Shown here piece by piece: positions 44,790-53,879 of a DNA stretch of 64,000 bases (position 1 is its first letter; every line of letters starts with the position of its first letter). The notes under the pieces are model-generated. The model was not told the origin of the DNA. It searched no databases and worked only from the letters and a program-made list of their open reading frames with translations. The translations under genes were made by a program, and so were the position numbers. Where the stretch lies: the NCBI RefSeq assembly GCF_001613445.1, contig NZ_BDCJ01000020.1, positions 124,001 through 188,000 of the forward strand, written 5' to 3'. The DNA is from Nocardia grenadensis NBRC 108939 (lineage in GTDB: Bacteria > Actinomycetota > Actinomycetes > Mycobacteriales > Mycobacteriaceae).

Positions 44790-46445
44790 ATGGCTCTGTC
44801 CCGACGGCGGTTACTGCAGGCAGGCACCGCCGGTGCGGCCGCGCTCCTGGCCGGCGCGGGTCTCGCGAGCAGCGCTCCGTACCGGGCGCCGCGATGGCTC
44901 GGCGATCCCTTCACCCTGGGCGTGGCGTCCGGGGATCCGCTGCCCGACGGGGTCGTACTGTGGACCCGGCTGGCGCCGGACCCGTTCGCGCCCGATGCGC
45001 TCGGCGGCACCGCCCGGGCGCCGGTCACCGTCGAGTACGAGGTCGCCGAGGACGAGCAGTTCCGCCGGATCGCCGCCCGCGGCAGCGCGCTCGCGACCCG
45101 GGAGCTGGCCCACAGTGTGCATCCGGAGGTCCGTGGACTGGCACCGGATCGCTGGTACTACTACCGGTTCCGCGCCGGTGCGGCGATCTCCCCGGTGGGC
45201 CGTACCCGCACCGCACCCGCCGCGGGTGCGCGGGTAGCGCGTTTGCGCTTTGCCTTCGCCTCCTGTCAGCACTGGAGTTCCGGCTACTACACCGCCTATC
45301 GGCATCTGTGCGACGAAGACCTCGAGTTCGTGGTGCATCTGGGCGATTACATTTACGAGAAGGAGTGGGCCCGCGGCCGCGCCGGGGTATCGATCCCGGA
45401 GACGCTGCGTGCGGAGGCCGCCGATCTCACCGGTTATCGGCTGCGGTACGCGCAGTACAAGGCCGAGCCCGAACTGCGGGCCGCACATGCCGCGTTCCCC
45501 TGGATCTGCACCTTCGACGATCACGAGATCGATAACAACTGGGCCGGTTTCGACCCGGGCACCGGGATCGATATCCACCTGTTGCCCGCCCTGTTCCGGC
45601 GGCGCCGCGCGGCCGCATTCCGGGCGATGTACGAGCATTTGCCGCTGCGGATCGAACAGCTACCCGCCGGCCCCTACGTTCGGATGCACCGTCGCTACGC
45701 CTTCGGTGATCTCGCCGATCTCACCATGCTCGACACGCGTCAGTACCGAACCTCGACGGCCTGCGGTGACGGCGGGAACCTGGTGGTCGACTGCCCGGAT
45801 CGCTTCGCGGCGGACCGCACGATCCTGGGCGCGCCGCAACGCGATTGGCTGATCGACGGACTGACGCGCTCCCCGGCCCGCTGGCAGATCCTGGGCAATC
45901 AGGTCGCGATGGCGCAGTCCGATTACGACCCGGGCCCGGTGGTCGCGGTGGGCACCGACGCCTGGGATGGTTATGTCGCCGACCGCGATGCGGTACTCGC
46001 GGCGGCGGCGGCGCGCGGGCGCGGAAACCTGGTGGTGCTCACCGGCGACCGGCACGAGAACTATGTGGTCGATCTGCGCGGGAACTACCGCGACTCGCAC
46101 TCCCCGGTGGTGGCCACCGAGTTCACCGGGACCTCCATCACCACCGGGCGTGACGGCGCCGACCTCCCGCCGCGGGGCCGCACGCTGCTGGCCGCCAATC
46201 CCGATATGAAGTTCTTCAACGGCCAGCGGGGTTATGTGCGGGTGGAGGTCGATGAGCGGTTGTGGCGCAGCGAGTACCGGGTGGTGCCCTATGTCGGCCG
46301 GCCCGGGGCGCCGATCCGCACTCGGGCGGCCTATGTCGTGGAACACGGCAGACCGGGCGCGCAGGCCGCCTGGGATCCCGGGGCCGCCGTGCCGCCCGAC
46401 GCAACGCTTTCCGGCCCGGCGCCGGCGGCCGGAGCCGGACGGTGA
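44790..46445 (+). CDS. phoD: PhoD-like alkaline phosphatase/phosphodiesterase
   Basis: 551 residues with a Tat signal (SRRRLLQAGTAG). The PhoD domain shows GVASGDPLPDGVVLWTRL, FAFASCQHW, VHLGDYIYE, FDDHEIDNNWAG and TGDRHENYV, which bind the metals. Exported folded through Tat, it releases phosphate from esters outside the cell. No Pho box is seen. The gene stands alone before the oxidase gene. Confidence 0.93.
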   Translation: MALSRRRLLQAGTAGAAALLAGAGLASSAPYRAPRWLGDPFTLGVASGDPLPDGVVLWTRLAPDPFAPDALGGTARAPVTVEYEVAEDEQFRRIAARGSALATRELAHSVHPEVRGLAPDRWYYYRFRAGAAISPVGRTRTAPAAGARVARLRFAFASCQHWSSGYYTAYRHLCDEDLEFVVHLGDYIYEKEWARGRAGVSIPETLRAEAADLTGYRLRYAQYKAEPELRAAHAAFPWICTFDDHEIDNNWAGFDPGTGIDIHLLPALFRRRRAAAFRAMYEHLPLRIEQLPAGPYVRMHRRYAFGDLADLTMLDTRQYRTSTACGDGGNLVVDCPDRFAADRTILGAPQRDWLIDGLTRSPARWQILGNQVAMAQSDYDPGPVVAVGTDAWDGYVADRDAVLAAAAARGRGNLVVLTGDRHENYVVDLRGNYRDSHSPVVATEFTGTSITTGRDGADLPPRGRTLLAANPDMKFFNGQRGYVRVEVDERLWRSEYRVVPYVGRPGAPIRTRAAYVVEHGRPGAQAAWDPGAAVPPDATLSGPAPAAGAGR

Positions 46446-46536
46446 ACCAACCGCTCGGACAGGTTGGCCGAAAGTGTCGATTTCGTGTCCGCGGGTATGT
46501 TCCCACGACGGTGATCCAGGCCATAGTCTCGGAAAG

Positions 46537-48324
46537 ATGTCCAGTTCCGCAACGAGCACCGGCACCGGCGCCGGGCCCGGCCAGACCTTCGACTACGACG
46601 TCCTCGTCATCGGCTCCGGATTCGGGGGCAGCGTCAGCGCCCTGCGGTTGACCGAGAAGGGATACCGGGTCGGCGTCCTCGAGGCCGGCCGCCGCTTCGC
46701 CGACGACGAATTCGCCAAGACATCCTGGCGTGCCAGGCAGTACCTGTGGGCGCCATATCTCGGCTGCTTCGGTATCCAGCGGCTCGCGCTGCTGAAGAAC
46801 ACCCTCATCATGGCCGGGGCGGGAGTCGGCGGCGGGTCCCTGGTCTATGCCAACACCCTCTACGAGCCGCCGGAGAAGTTCTTCCGCGACGGCCAGTGGG
46901 CGGGGATCACGGACTGGAAAGACGAACTCTCGCCCTACTACGACCAGGCCAAACGCATGCTGGGCGTGACCACGAATCCGGCGACCACGCCGACCGATCG
47001 GGTCTTCCTAGAGGTCGCCGAGGAACTGGGCGTCGCCGATTCCTATCAGCGGACGCCGGTCGGCGTCTTCTTCGGCGGTCCCGGAAGCCGGCCCGGCGAA
47101 GACGTGCCGGATCCGTATTTCGGTGGCGCCGGGCCCACGCGCCGCACCTGCACCCACTGCGGCGAATGTATGACGGGCTGCCGCCACAACGCCAAGAACA
47201 CCCTGGTCAAGAACTATCTGTACCTGGCCGAGCAGGCCGGTGCCACGGTGCACGCGCTGCGCACCGTCACCGATGTGGAACCGCTGCCCGGTGGCGGCTA
47301 CACGGTGGCCACGGTGACGACCGGGCGCTGGCTGCGCAAGAAACGCACCACCTTCACCGCCGAGCAGGTGATCTTCTCCGCGGCCTCCCTGGGCACCCAG
47401 CGGCTGCTGCACAAACTGCGCGATTCCGGGTCGCTGCCCGATATCTCCGGACGACTGGGGTTCCTGTCCCGGACCAATTCCGAGGAACTGCTCGCGATCC
47501 GCAGCCGGGACAAGAGCAGCGATTTCACCAAGGGCGTGGCCATCACCTCCTCGATCCACCCCGATCCCGACACCCATATCGAACCGGTGCGCTACGGCAA
47601 GGGCAGCAATGTCATCTCGCTGATGGGCAGTGTCATGGTCGACGAGGAGCCGGGTGTGTCCAAACGCCGGCTGTGGTTGCGCGAGATCTGGCGCAACCGC
47701 CGCGACCTGCCACACCTGCACAACCCGCGGGGCTGGTCGGAGCAGATGATCGGCCTGCTGGTGATGCAGTCGGTGGACAATTCGATCACGACCTACACCA
47801 AACGCGGGCTGTTCGGCCGCAAGATGACCACCCGGCAGGGTGAGGGCGCCCCGAACCCGACCTGGATCCCGGCCGGGCACGAAGTGGGCCGCCGGGTCGC
47901 CGACAAGATCGACGGTATCGCCGGCGGTGCCACCAGCAGCGTGTTCAATATTCCGATGACCGGCCATTTCATCGGCGGCTGTGTGATCGGGGAGAGCGCC
48001 GAGACCGGTGTGGTGGACCCCTACCAGCGGCTCTACGGTTATCCAGGGCTGCACGTGATCGACGGATCGACCATTTCGGCCAACCTCGGCGTCAACCCCT
48101 CTCTCACCATTACCGCCCAGTCCGAACGCGCGGTGGCGATGTGGCCGAACAAGGGCGAGACGGATCCGCGGCCGCCGCTCGGCGCGCCCTACCGGCGGCT
48201 CGCCCCGGTCGCCCCGGTGTCCCCGGTAGTGCCGGAGTCGGCGCCCGCGGCGCTGCGGCTGCCGCTGGTAGAGGTGAATCACCGCCCCGATCCCGCCGCC
48301 GTCGGCGGGGAGGAGTCCCACTGA
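46537..48324 (+). CDS. choD: GMC-type oxidoreductase, ChoD-like (cholesterol oxidase family)
   Basis: 595 residues. FAD-binding VIGSGFGGSVSALRL at the N-terminus, GAGVGGGSLVYANTL, an unusual Cys cluster CTHCGECMTGCRHNAKNT, and the GMC C-terminal HVIDGSTISANLGVNPSLT. This is the ChoD group of mycobacteria and Nocardia, named for cholesterol oxidase, although the natural substrate is often unclear. GGAAAG lies before ATG 46537; the longer frame upstream overlaps phoD. No signal peptide. Confidence 0.88.
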   Translation: MSSSATSTGTGAGPGQTFDYDVLVIGSGFGGSVSALRLTEKGYRVGVLEAGRRFADDEFAKTSWRARQYLWAPYLGCFGIQRLALLKNTLIMAGAGVGGGSLVYANTLYEPPEKFFRDGQWAGITDWKDELSPYYDQAKRMLGVTTNPATTPTDRVFLEVAEELGVADSYQRTPVGVFFGGPGSRPGEDVPDPYFGGAGPTRRTCTHCGECMTGCRHNAKNTLVKNYLYLAEQAGATVHALRTVTDVEPLPGGGYTVATVTTGRWLRKKRTTFTAEQVIFSAASLGTQRLLHKLRDSGSLPDISGRLGFLSRTNSEELLAIRSRDKSSDFTKGVAITSSIHPDPDTHIEPVRYGKGSNVISLMGSVMVDEEPGVSKRRLWLREIWRNRRDLPHLHNPRGWSEQMIGLLVMQSVDNSITTYTKRGLFGRKMTTRQGEGAPNPTWIPAGHEVGRRVADKIDGIAGGATSSVFNIPMTGHFIGGCVIGESAETGVVDPYQRLYGYPGLHVIDGSTISANLGVNPSLTITAQSERAVAMWPNKGETDPRPPLGAPYRRLAPVAPVSPVVPESAPAALRLPLVEVNHRPDPAAVGGEESH

Positions 48325-48588
48325 GCGGCCGGGGAAACCGGCCCGGGGCGAAGGCGTCGCAGGCGTGTCCGGGGCCGGTTTTCCCGCAGGTGTGAGCGTC
48401 TTCACATACGCTGGCGAGTAGCTGATGAGAGGTGCCCGGTGACGCGGGTCCGGGGCTGCGGGCGTTTACCCAGGAAAAATCCCGGGTAACGGATTGAGGT
48501 CGATACTCGCCGTAACCCGGTCGCCGGCGAGCGCGACGTCATGGGTCGGCCGGGCCGACACGGACGCATGCGCCGGAGAGGACTGACC

Positions 48589-49938
48589 GTGACGGACCAG
48601 CAGCCGCAACCAGCACAGGTCGAACCACCACAACTCAAGAGGTCGGTGGCGGCCTCGGCAATGGGCAATGCCACCGAATGGTTCGACTACGGCGTCTACG
48701 CCGCCACCGCCACCTACCTGACGGACGCATTCTTTCCGGGGGAACTCGGCACCCTCGGCACCATGCTCGGCTTCGCCGTCTCCTTCGTTCTGCGGCCGGT
48801 CGGCGGCATGGTCTGGGGTCCGCTGGGCGACCGGGTGGGGCGCAAAGTGGTGCTGGCCACCACCATCCTGCTCATGGCGGCGGCCACCGGCCTGATCGGT
48901 GTGCTGCCGACCCACGGCCAGGTCGGGGTGCTCGCCCCCATCCTGCTGATCCTGCTCCGCGTGGTGCAGGGTTTCTCGACCGGCGGTGAGTACGGTGGCG
49001 CGGCCACCTACCTGGCCGAATGCGCGAGCGATAAGAAGCGCGGCTTCTTCGGCAGCTTCCTGGAGTTCGGCACGCTCGGCGGTTTCGTCGGCGGTTCCGC
49101 GGTCGTACTGCTGTGCCAGCTGATCCTCGGTTCGGACGCCATGCACGATTGGGGTTGGCGGATCCCGTTCCTGATCGCCGTCCCGCTGGGCGCCATCGGC
49201 TGGTACCTGCGCACCAAGCTCGACGAATCGCCGGTGTTCACCGAGGTCAACGAACAGGAGCATCCCGAGGGCGGGCTCCGGGTGCTGCTCACCACCTACC
49301 GGCGCGAGCTGCTGACCCTGTCGGGCCTGGTGATCGCGCTGAACGTCGCGAACTACACGCTGCTCACCTACCAGCCGACCTATCTGCAGAACACCATCGG
49401 TCTCGGTGAGTCCACCACCACCGCCATGATGCTCATCGGCCAGGTGGCGATGATGGCGTGCGTCCCCTTCTTCGGCCGGTTGTCCGACCGCACCGGGCGG
49501 CGGCCACTGTGGTTGTTCTCGCTGGTCGGGCTGGCGGTGTTGGCCGTGCCGATGTACTGGCTGATGGGTGTGGGCACCGGCTGGGCGATCGTGGGCTTCG
49601 TGGTACTGGGCCTGCTGTACGTCCCGCAGCTGTCCACCATCAGCGCGACCTTCCCGGCGATCTTCCCGACCCACGTGCGGTATGCCGGGTTCGCCCTGGC
49701 CTACAACGTGTCCACGGCCGCGTTCGGCGGTACCGCCCCGCTGGTGAACGAGGCGGTGATCGAAGCCACCGGATGGAGTCTGTTCCCCGCCCTCTACATG
49801 GTGGCCGCCGCGCTGATCGGTCTCGTGGCATGGTACTTCCTGCGGGAGACCGCGGGAACGTCGCTGCGCGGCACCGAAGTGCCCGATGCCGCCGAACCCG
49901 AGCCGCCGACCCCGGAAGAAAAACCAATCGTCGCGTGA
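48589..49938 (+). CDS. MFS metabolite:H+ symporter (ProP/MHS type)
   Basis: 449 residues, twelve membrane helices. The MHS signatures are NATEWFDYGVYAATATYL in helix 1, GDRVGRKVVL in the first loop and GGEYGGAATYLAE in helix 4. Such carriers take up small organic acids or osmolytes with protons. GTG 48589 is preferred (AGAGG seven bases before) to ATG 48541. The acidic C-terminal tail is cytoplasmic. Confidence 0.9.
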   Translation: MTDQQPQPAQVEPPQLKRSVAASAMGNATEWFDYGVYAATATYLTDAFFPGELGTLGTMLGFAVSFVLRPVGGMVWGPLGDRVGRKVVLATTILLMAAATGLIGVLPTHGQVGVLAPILLILLRVVQGFSTGGEYGGAATYLAECASDKKRGFFGSFLEFGTLGGFVGGSAVVLLCQLILGSDAMHDWGWRIPFLIAVPLGAIGWYLRTKLDESPVFTEVNEQEHPEGGLRVLLTTYRRELLTLSGLVIALNVANYTLLTYQPTYLQNTIGLGESTTTAMMLIGQVAMMACVPFFGRLSDRTGRRPLWLFSLVGLAVLAVPMYWLMGVGTGWAIVGFVVLGLLYVPQLSTISATFPAIFPTHVRYAGFALAYNVSTAAFGGTAPLVNEAVIEATGWSLFPALYMVAAALIGLVAWYFLRETAGTSLRGTEVPDAAEPEPPTPEEKPIVA

Positions 49939-49962
49939 CCCATCGGAAGGGCCGACCCTGTT

Positions 49963-50424
49963 ATGAGTGAAGTCCGCAACCCGCCCATCGCCGAGGTCGT
50001 GAACTCGGCGCTGGAACAGACCATCCCGGTGGCGCACCGGATGGGGGTGCACGCCGAGGAGGTGCGCCGCGGGTACGCCGCGGCCACGGTGCCCGTGGAG
50101 GGCAACGGCAACCATTTCGGTGTCATGTACGCCGGGGTGCTGTTCACCGTCGGCGAGATCCTGGGCGGGGCCATCGCGGTGGCCAGTTTCGACACCACGC
50201 AGTTCTACCCGCTGGTGAAGGATCTGCGAATCGTGTTCCGGAAACCGGCGACCACGGCGGTTCGCGCCCAGGCCACCCTGGACGACGCCGAGATCGAACG
50301 GATCGCGACCGAGGCCGCTGCCAACGGTAAGGCGGATTTCACGCTGCGCGCGGTGCTCAGCGATACCGACGGTGTGGTCGTCGCCGAAATGGAAGGGTTG
50401 TACCAGCTGCGCGCCCATCGGTGA
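49963..50424 (+). CDS. Hotdog-fold thioesterase-like protein (YiiD/DUF4442 type)
   Basis: 153 residues of one hotdog domain: VPVEGNGNHFGVMYAGVLFTVGEILGG holds the central helix, with an Asn/His pair, and FYPLVKDLRIVFRKPATT follows. It may hydrolyse acyl-CoA. It starts 24 bases after the MFS gene and is probably co-transcribed with it. Confidence 0.8.
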   Translation: MSEVRNPPIAEVVNSALEQTIPVAHRMGVHAEEVRRGYAAATVPVEGNGNHFGVMYAGVLFTVGEILGGAIAVASFDTTQFYPLVKDLRIVFRKPATTAVRAQATLDDAEIERIATEAAANGKADFTLRAVLSDTDGVVVAEMEGLYQLRAHR

Positions 50425-50499
50425 CGGGCCGCCGTGGCGGCTCCGGCCCGGCTATTCCGTCGCGGGGGAGCCGGGCCCCGGTCGGTGGTGGGGTCAGCG

Positions 50500-50874
50500 T
50501 CAGCGTCCGGACGAACCGGTCGGCGCCGGCGCGGGCGGGACCATCCGCCAGGCTCCGCAGTTCTCGGTCTTGAAACCCGCGTCGGCCGGTTTCACCGTGA
50601 CCCGGATCGGGCCCAGCTTCGTGTAGTTGTTCTCGATGATGTAGCTCATATCCGTGTTGTCCCCCTCGATCAACCGCAGCCGTCGCCAGTCGCAGCTGCG
50701 GTCGGGATCGGCGGGCCCGGCCGATTCCCACGTTCCGGGCCGGATATCGACGCCGACCCGGTAGACGCCGTCGTGCGCTATGTGATCCGCGGGCTCGGCC
50801 GCCGCGATACCGCCGCCCAGCACGGTCGCCGCCGACAACACCGCACCGGCGATCAGAAACGTGCCTGCACGCAT
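50500..50874 (-). CDS. Small secreted protein
   Basis: 124 residues: signal peptide to about residue 26 (GGGIAAAEP), then DGVYRVGVDIRPGTWES and CDWRRLRLIEGDN, a pattern widespread in actinobacterial exported proteins and lipoproteins (G-Y-x-V-G-x-D-I-x-P-G-T with Cys-x-W). The two Cys probably form a disulfide. Function unknown. Confidence 0.78.
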   Translation of the reverse strand: MRAGTFLIAGAVLSAATVLGGGIAAAEPADHIAHDGVYRVGVDIRPGTWESAGPADPDRSCDWRRLRLIEGDNTDMSYIIENNYTKLGPIRVTVKPADAGFKTENCGAWRMVPPAPAPTGSSGR

Positions 50875-51260
50875 TCGTTCTCCTCCGTATTTCTTTGTTT
50901 CTCGATACAGTGAGATCCTCCCGATCTCCCCGGCACGTCTACCAGAGTCGGCGCTACCGATCTCGGAGAATCGAGATATTTCCGGAGAATCGCGAAAAGT
51001 GCCTCGGGGTCTGGAACCGAGCGGCCCGGTACCGGTCGTCGGCAGCTGCGCCGCCCCTGCCGCGTCGCCGGGCGCAGGTCACCCACCCGCCCACCGCGCG
51101 TCCGTCCAACGATCTTCCCCGGGTCACCTGCCACCGGCTCTCGATGTACGCGGTGGAGGCTATGCCGTCGAGAGCCGACACCGGCCGGTGGCGATGCTCT
51201 GTGCCGAGTCTCACGAGGCCCATACCCCTCGCGCCGAAGGCGCGCCAATACTATTGCCCG
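50875..51260. promoter_or_regulatory. Intergenic region with leaderless cobW promoter
   Basis: 386 bases without a convincing gene. At the right end TACTAT (51249-51254) stands six bases before the GTG of the CobW gene, a standard leaderless arrangement. No -35 match and no clear Zur or B12 element is seen. Confidence 0.5.
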
Positions 51261-52367
51261 GTGGCTGAGCGTATACCCGTGGTGATCGTGGCCGGATTCC
51301 TCGGCGCCGGAAAGACCACCTTGCTCAACGACCTGTTGCGCAACAACCGGGGCACCCGGATCGGGGTGGTGGTCAACGATTTCGGTGCCGTCAGTATCGA
51401 CGCGATGCTGGTGGCCGGTCAGGTCGACGCCATGGTGTCGCTGGGCAACGGCTGTGTGTGCTGTGCGGTGGACGTCTCCGAACTCGACGAGCTGTTCACC
51501 CGGTTGACCGATCCCCGTGCCGGTATCGATGTGATCGTGGTGGAGGCCAGCGGTCTGGCCGAACCACGCAATCTGGTGCGCATGGTGGTGGGCAGCGAGA
51601 ACTCCCGGATCCGTTACGGCGGGCTGCTCGAAGTGGTGGACGCGGGGGAGTTCGCTGGGAGCCGGGCACGGCATCCGGAACTGGCGAGTCATCTGCGCCT
51701 GGCGGATCTGGTGGTGGTGAACAAGGCCGACCGGGTCGGCGCGGCGCAACTGGACGAGTTGCGCGCCGAGATCACGGAACTGACCGGGGGCGCACCGGTG
51801 TACGCGACCACGCGCGGGCGGGTCGATCCGGGACTGCTGTTCGATCCGCGCCGTCGCGGCGAACCCCGCATCGGCGAGCAGTTGAGTCTCGACGAACTGC
51901 TGCGCGAGGAGCACCCGCACGACGAGCACGACGATGATCACCGGCATCTACACGACGATTACACCAGCGTGGTGTTCACCGAGACCGCGGCGCTGCATCC
52001 GCGCCGGTTGATCGAGTTCCTGGAGAAACCGCCCGCCGGACTGTTCCGGGCGAAAGGTTTCGTCACCTTCGCCGCGCCGGGACCCCGCCGTTTCCTCCTG
52101 CACCTGGTCGGCCGCGCGATCACGCTGGAACCGGTCGATCGGGCCACCCGCGGCACCGGAGCGGAACTGGTGCTCATCGGCACCGGTCTGGATACCGACA
52201 CGGTACTGGGACGATTGCGCGCGACCGTGTACGGCGGACCCGAAAGCCTGGACGACCAGGAGATGCTCGCGGTCTGGCGCTACGTACCCGATATCGCGCG
52301 GGAGGCGGCCGACGACGACTACCCGCAGGCGTTGACCCATTCGGAGAGCCCGTCGGCGAACAGCTGA
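51261..52367 (+). CDS. CobW/COG0523 family metal-chaperone GTPase
   Basis: 368 residues: P-loop GFLGAGKTT, the metal motif GNGCVCCAV (CxCC), base motif VVNKADR, a His/Asp-rich stretch EEHPHDEHDDDHRHLHDDY in the middle, and a CobW C-terminal domain. The family delivers zinc, cobalt or iron to client proteins. The upstream frame to 50895 lacks similarity, and the leaderless GTG at 51261 is chosen. Its 3' end overlaps the convergent moaE gene by 49 bases. Neighbouring cofactor genes fit a metal role, but the metal is not known. Confidence 0.9.
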   Translation: MAERIPVVIVAGFLGAGKTTLLNDLLRNNRGTRIGVVVNDFGAVSIDAMLVAGQVDAMVSLGNGCVCCAVDVSELDELFTRLTDPRAGIDVIVVEASGLAEPRNLVRMVVGSENSRIRYGGLLEVVDAGEFAGSRARHPELASHLRLADLVVVNKADRVGAAQLDELRAEITELTGGAPVYATTRGRVDPGLLFDPRRRGEPRIGEQLSLDELLREEHPHDEHDDDHRHLHDDYTSVVFTETAALHPRRLIEFLEKPPAGLFRAKGFVTFAAPGPRRFLLHLVGRAITLEPVDRATRGTGAELVLIGTGLDTDTVLGRLRATVYGGPESLDDQEMLAVWRYVPDIAREAADDDYPQALTHSESPSANS

Positions 52368-52789
52368 CGTTTCCAGATCGGCACTTCGTGTTTGATCCGG
52401 TCCACCAGCGTCGAGCATGCCGCGAAGGCCGCGGCTCGATGCGGCGCGGCCACCGCCGTCACGATCGCCAGATCACCCACCACCAGATCGCCGACGCGGT
52501 GTACGGCCGCCACCGGCAGACCGCTCGATTCGGCGACCGAGGCGCAGCATTCGCGCAGAAAACGGATCGCTTCCGGATGCGCCGAGTACTCCAGCGCCGA
52601 AACCTCCCGGCCGCCGTCGTGATCGCGGACCACGCCGGTGAACAGCACCACCGCCCCGTGGTACGGACCGCGGACGGCGGCGTCGACCGCCGTGGGATCC
52701 AGGGCGTGGTCACTGATCTCGGCGAGCCGTACTCCGCCGACCGCCGCGCGGTGTTCGCGGCCGGGGGTTCCGGTGGACAGGTCAGGCAT
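52319..52789 (-). CDS. moaE: Molybdopterin synthase large subunit MoaE
   Basis: 156 residues. MoaE motifs FTGVVRDHDGGREV, HRVGDLVVGDLAIV and the active-site region DRIKHEVPIWKRQ with the catalytic Lys. With MoaD it adds two sulfurs to precursor Z (cPMP). The start overlaps the stop of the moaCB gene by eight bases, so it is the third gene of moeA-moaCB-moaE. Confidence 0.95.
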   Translation of the reverse strand: MPDLSTGTPGREHRAAVGGVRLAEISDHALDPTAVDAAVRGPYHGAVVLFTGVVRDHDGGREVSALEYSAHPEAIRFLRECCASVAESSGLPVAAVHRVGDLVVGDLAIVTAVAAPHRAAAFAACSTLVDRIKHEVPIWKRQLFADGLSEWVNACG

Positions 52790-53879
52790 GTGCGCTCTCG
52801 TTCCCGATACTCTTCTCCCGCAGCGCGTCGTATTTCGCCCGCGCACTGTCGTTCTCGTGCGCACCGCCGCCGGCCACCTGCGCGAGCAGATGGGTGAGCA
52901 GCGGTTCCAGCACCGCGATACCGTCTTTCACCCCGCCCGGGGAACCGGGCAGATTCACCACCACCGAACGGCCGGCCAGACCCGCGACGCCTCGGCTGAG
53001 CGCCGCGAGCGGGAATTTCGCCGTGCCGCGTTGCCGGATCGCCTCGGCGACCCCGGGCAGCTCCCGGTCCAGCAGGGCCGCGGTCGCCTCCGGGGTGTGG
53101 TCGGTGGGGGAGGCGCCGGTACCGCCGGTGGTCACCACCAGGTCGGGGGCGGTGTGCAGCGCGTCGGCCAGGCCGTCGGCGATCTCGGCGTCGGCGTAGA
53201 CGAGGGGGCCGCGCACGGTGTATCCGCGATCGCGCAGCCAGGACACCAGCCGTGGTCCGGTGGTGTCGGTCCGGGTTCCGGCCGCCACGCCGGTGGAGGC
53301 CACCAGCACCACCGCGGTGCCGCTGATATCGCTTCGGGGAGTGGCCGCATGCGTTTCCGCTTCGGAGTGCGGCACCGGATGCGGGGTGGTGCCGGTCGCG
53401 GCCGGTGACTGCGCGCGGGTCCAGTGACCATGTTTCCCGCCCTCTTTGCGGATCAGGCGAACGCCGTTCAGCTCCGCCGCCGGGTCGACCGCTTTCACCA
53501 TGTCGTGCAGGGTGAGGCCGGCCACGGCCACCGCCGTCAACGCTTCCATCTCCACCCCGGTGGGCCCGGTGGTCTTGGCGGTGGCCTCGATGGTGATGGT
53601 GGAGTCGGTGAAACCGAATTCGACCTTCACCGAGGACAGCGCGAGCTGATGGCACAGCGGAATGAGTTCCGCGGTTTTCTTGGCACCGGCGATCCCGGCC
53701 AGCCGGGCGGTCGCGAGCACATCGGCCTTCGGCATATCGTCGGCGCGCACCAACGCCACCACCTCCGCGGTGGTGCGCAGTTCCCCACCCGCGACGGCGA
53801 TCCGCGCGGTATCGGCCTTGGCGCTCACATCCACCATGCGGGCCCGGCCTTCGGCATCCACATGTGACAACTCGCTCAT
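52782..53879 (-). CDS. moaCB: Fused MoaC - MogA/MoaB molybdenum cofactor protein
   Basis: 365 residues. Residues 1-155 are MoaC (MVDVSAKADTARIA; LIPLCHQLALSSVKV; MEALTAVAVAGLTLHDMVKA), which helps convert GTP to cPMP. A linker follows, then residues about 185-340 are MogA/MoaB (VASTGVAAGTRTDTTG; TTGGTGASPTDHTPEA; GVVNLPGSPGGVKDG-like end), which adenylylates molybdopterin. ATG 53879 overlaps the moeA stop as ATGA. Fused versions are known in Nocardia and Rhodococcus relatives. Confidence 0.93.
   Translation of the reverse strand: MSELSHVDAEGRARMVDVSAKADTARIAVAGGELRTTAEVVALVRADDMPKADVLATARLAGIAGAKKTAELIPLCHQLALSSVKVEFGFTDSTITIEATAKTTGPTGVEMEALTAVAVAGLTLHDMVKAVDPAAELNGVRLIRKEGGKHGHWTRAQSPAATGTTPHPVPHSEAETHAATPRSDISGTAVVLVASTGVAAGTRTDTTGPRLVSWLRDRGYTVRGPLVYADAEIADGLADALHTAPDLVVTTGGTGASPTDHTPEATAALLDRELPGVAEAIRQRGTAKFPLAALSRGVAGLAGRSVVVNLPGSPGGVKDGIAVLEPLLTHLLAQVAGGGAHENDSARAKYDALREKSIGNESAHA

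Noticed and set aside
48466..50418. A 650-codon open frame antisense to the MFS and thioesterase genes
   Set aside because: Low-complexity His/Gln/Arg/Gly translation; both plus-strand genes have clear families.
50895..51260. Longer N-terminus of the CobW protein
   Set aside because: The P-loop should lie within the first 15 residues; the extension is unrelated Arg/Pro sequence and overlaps the promoter.
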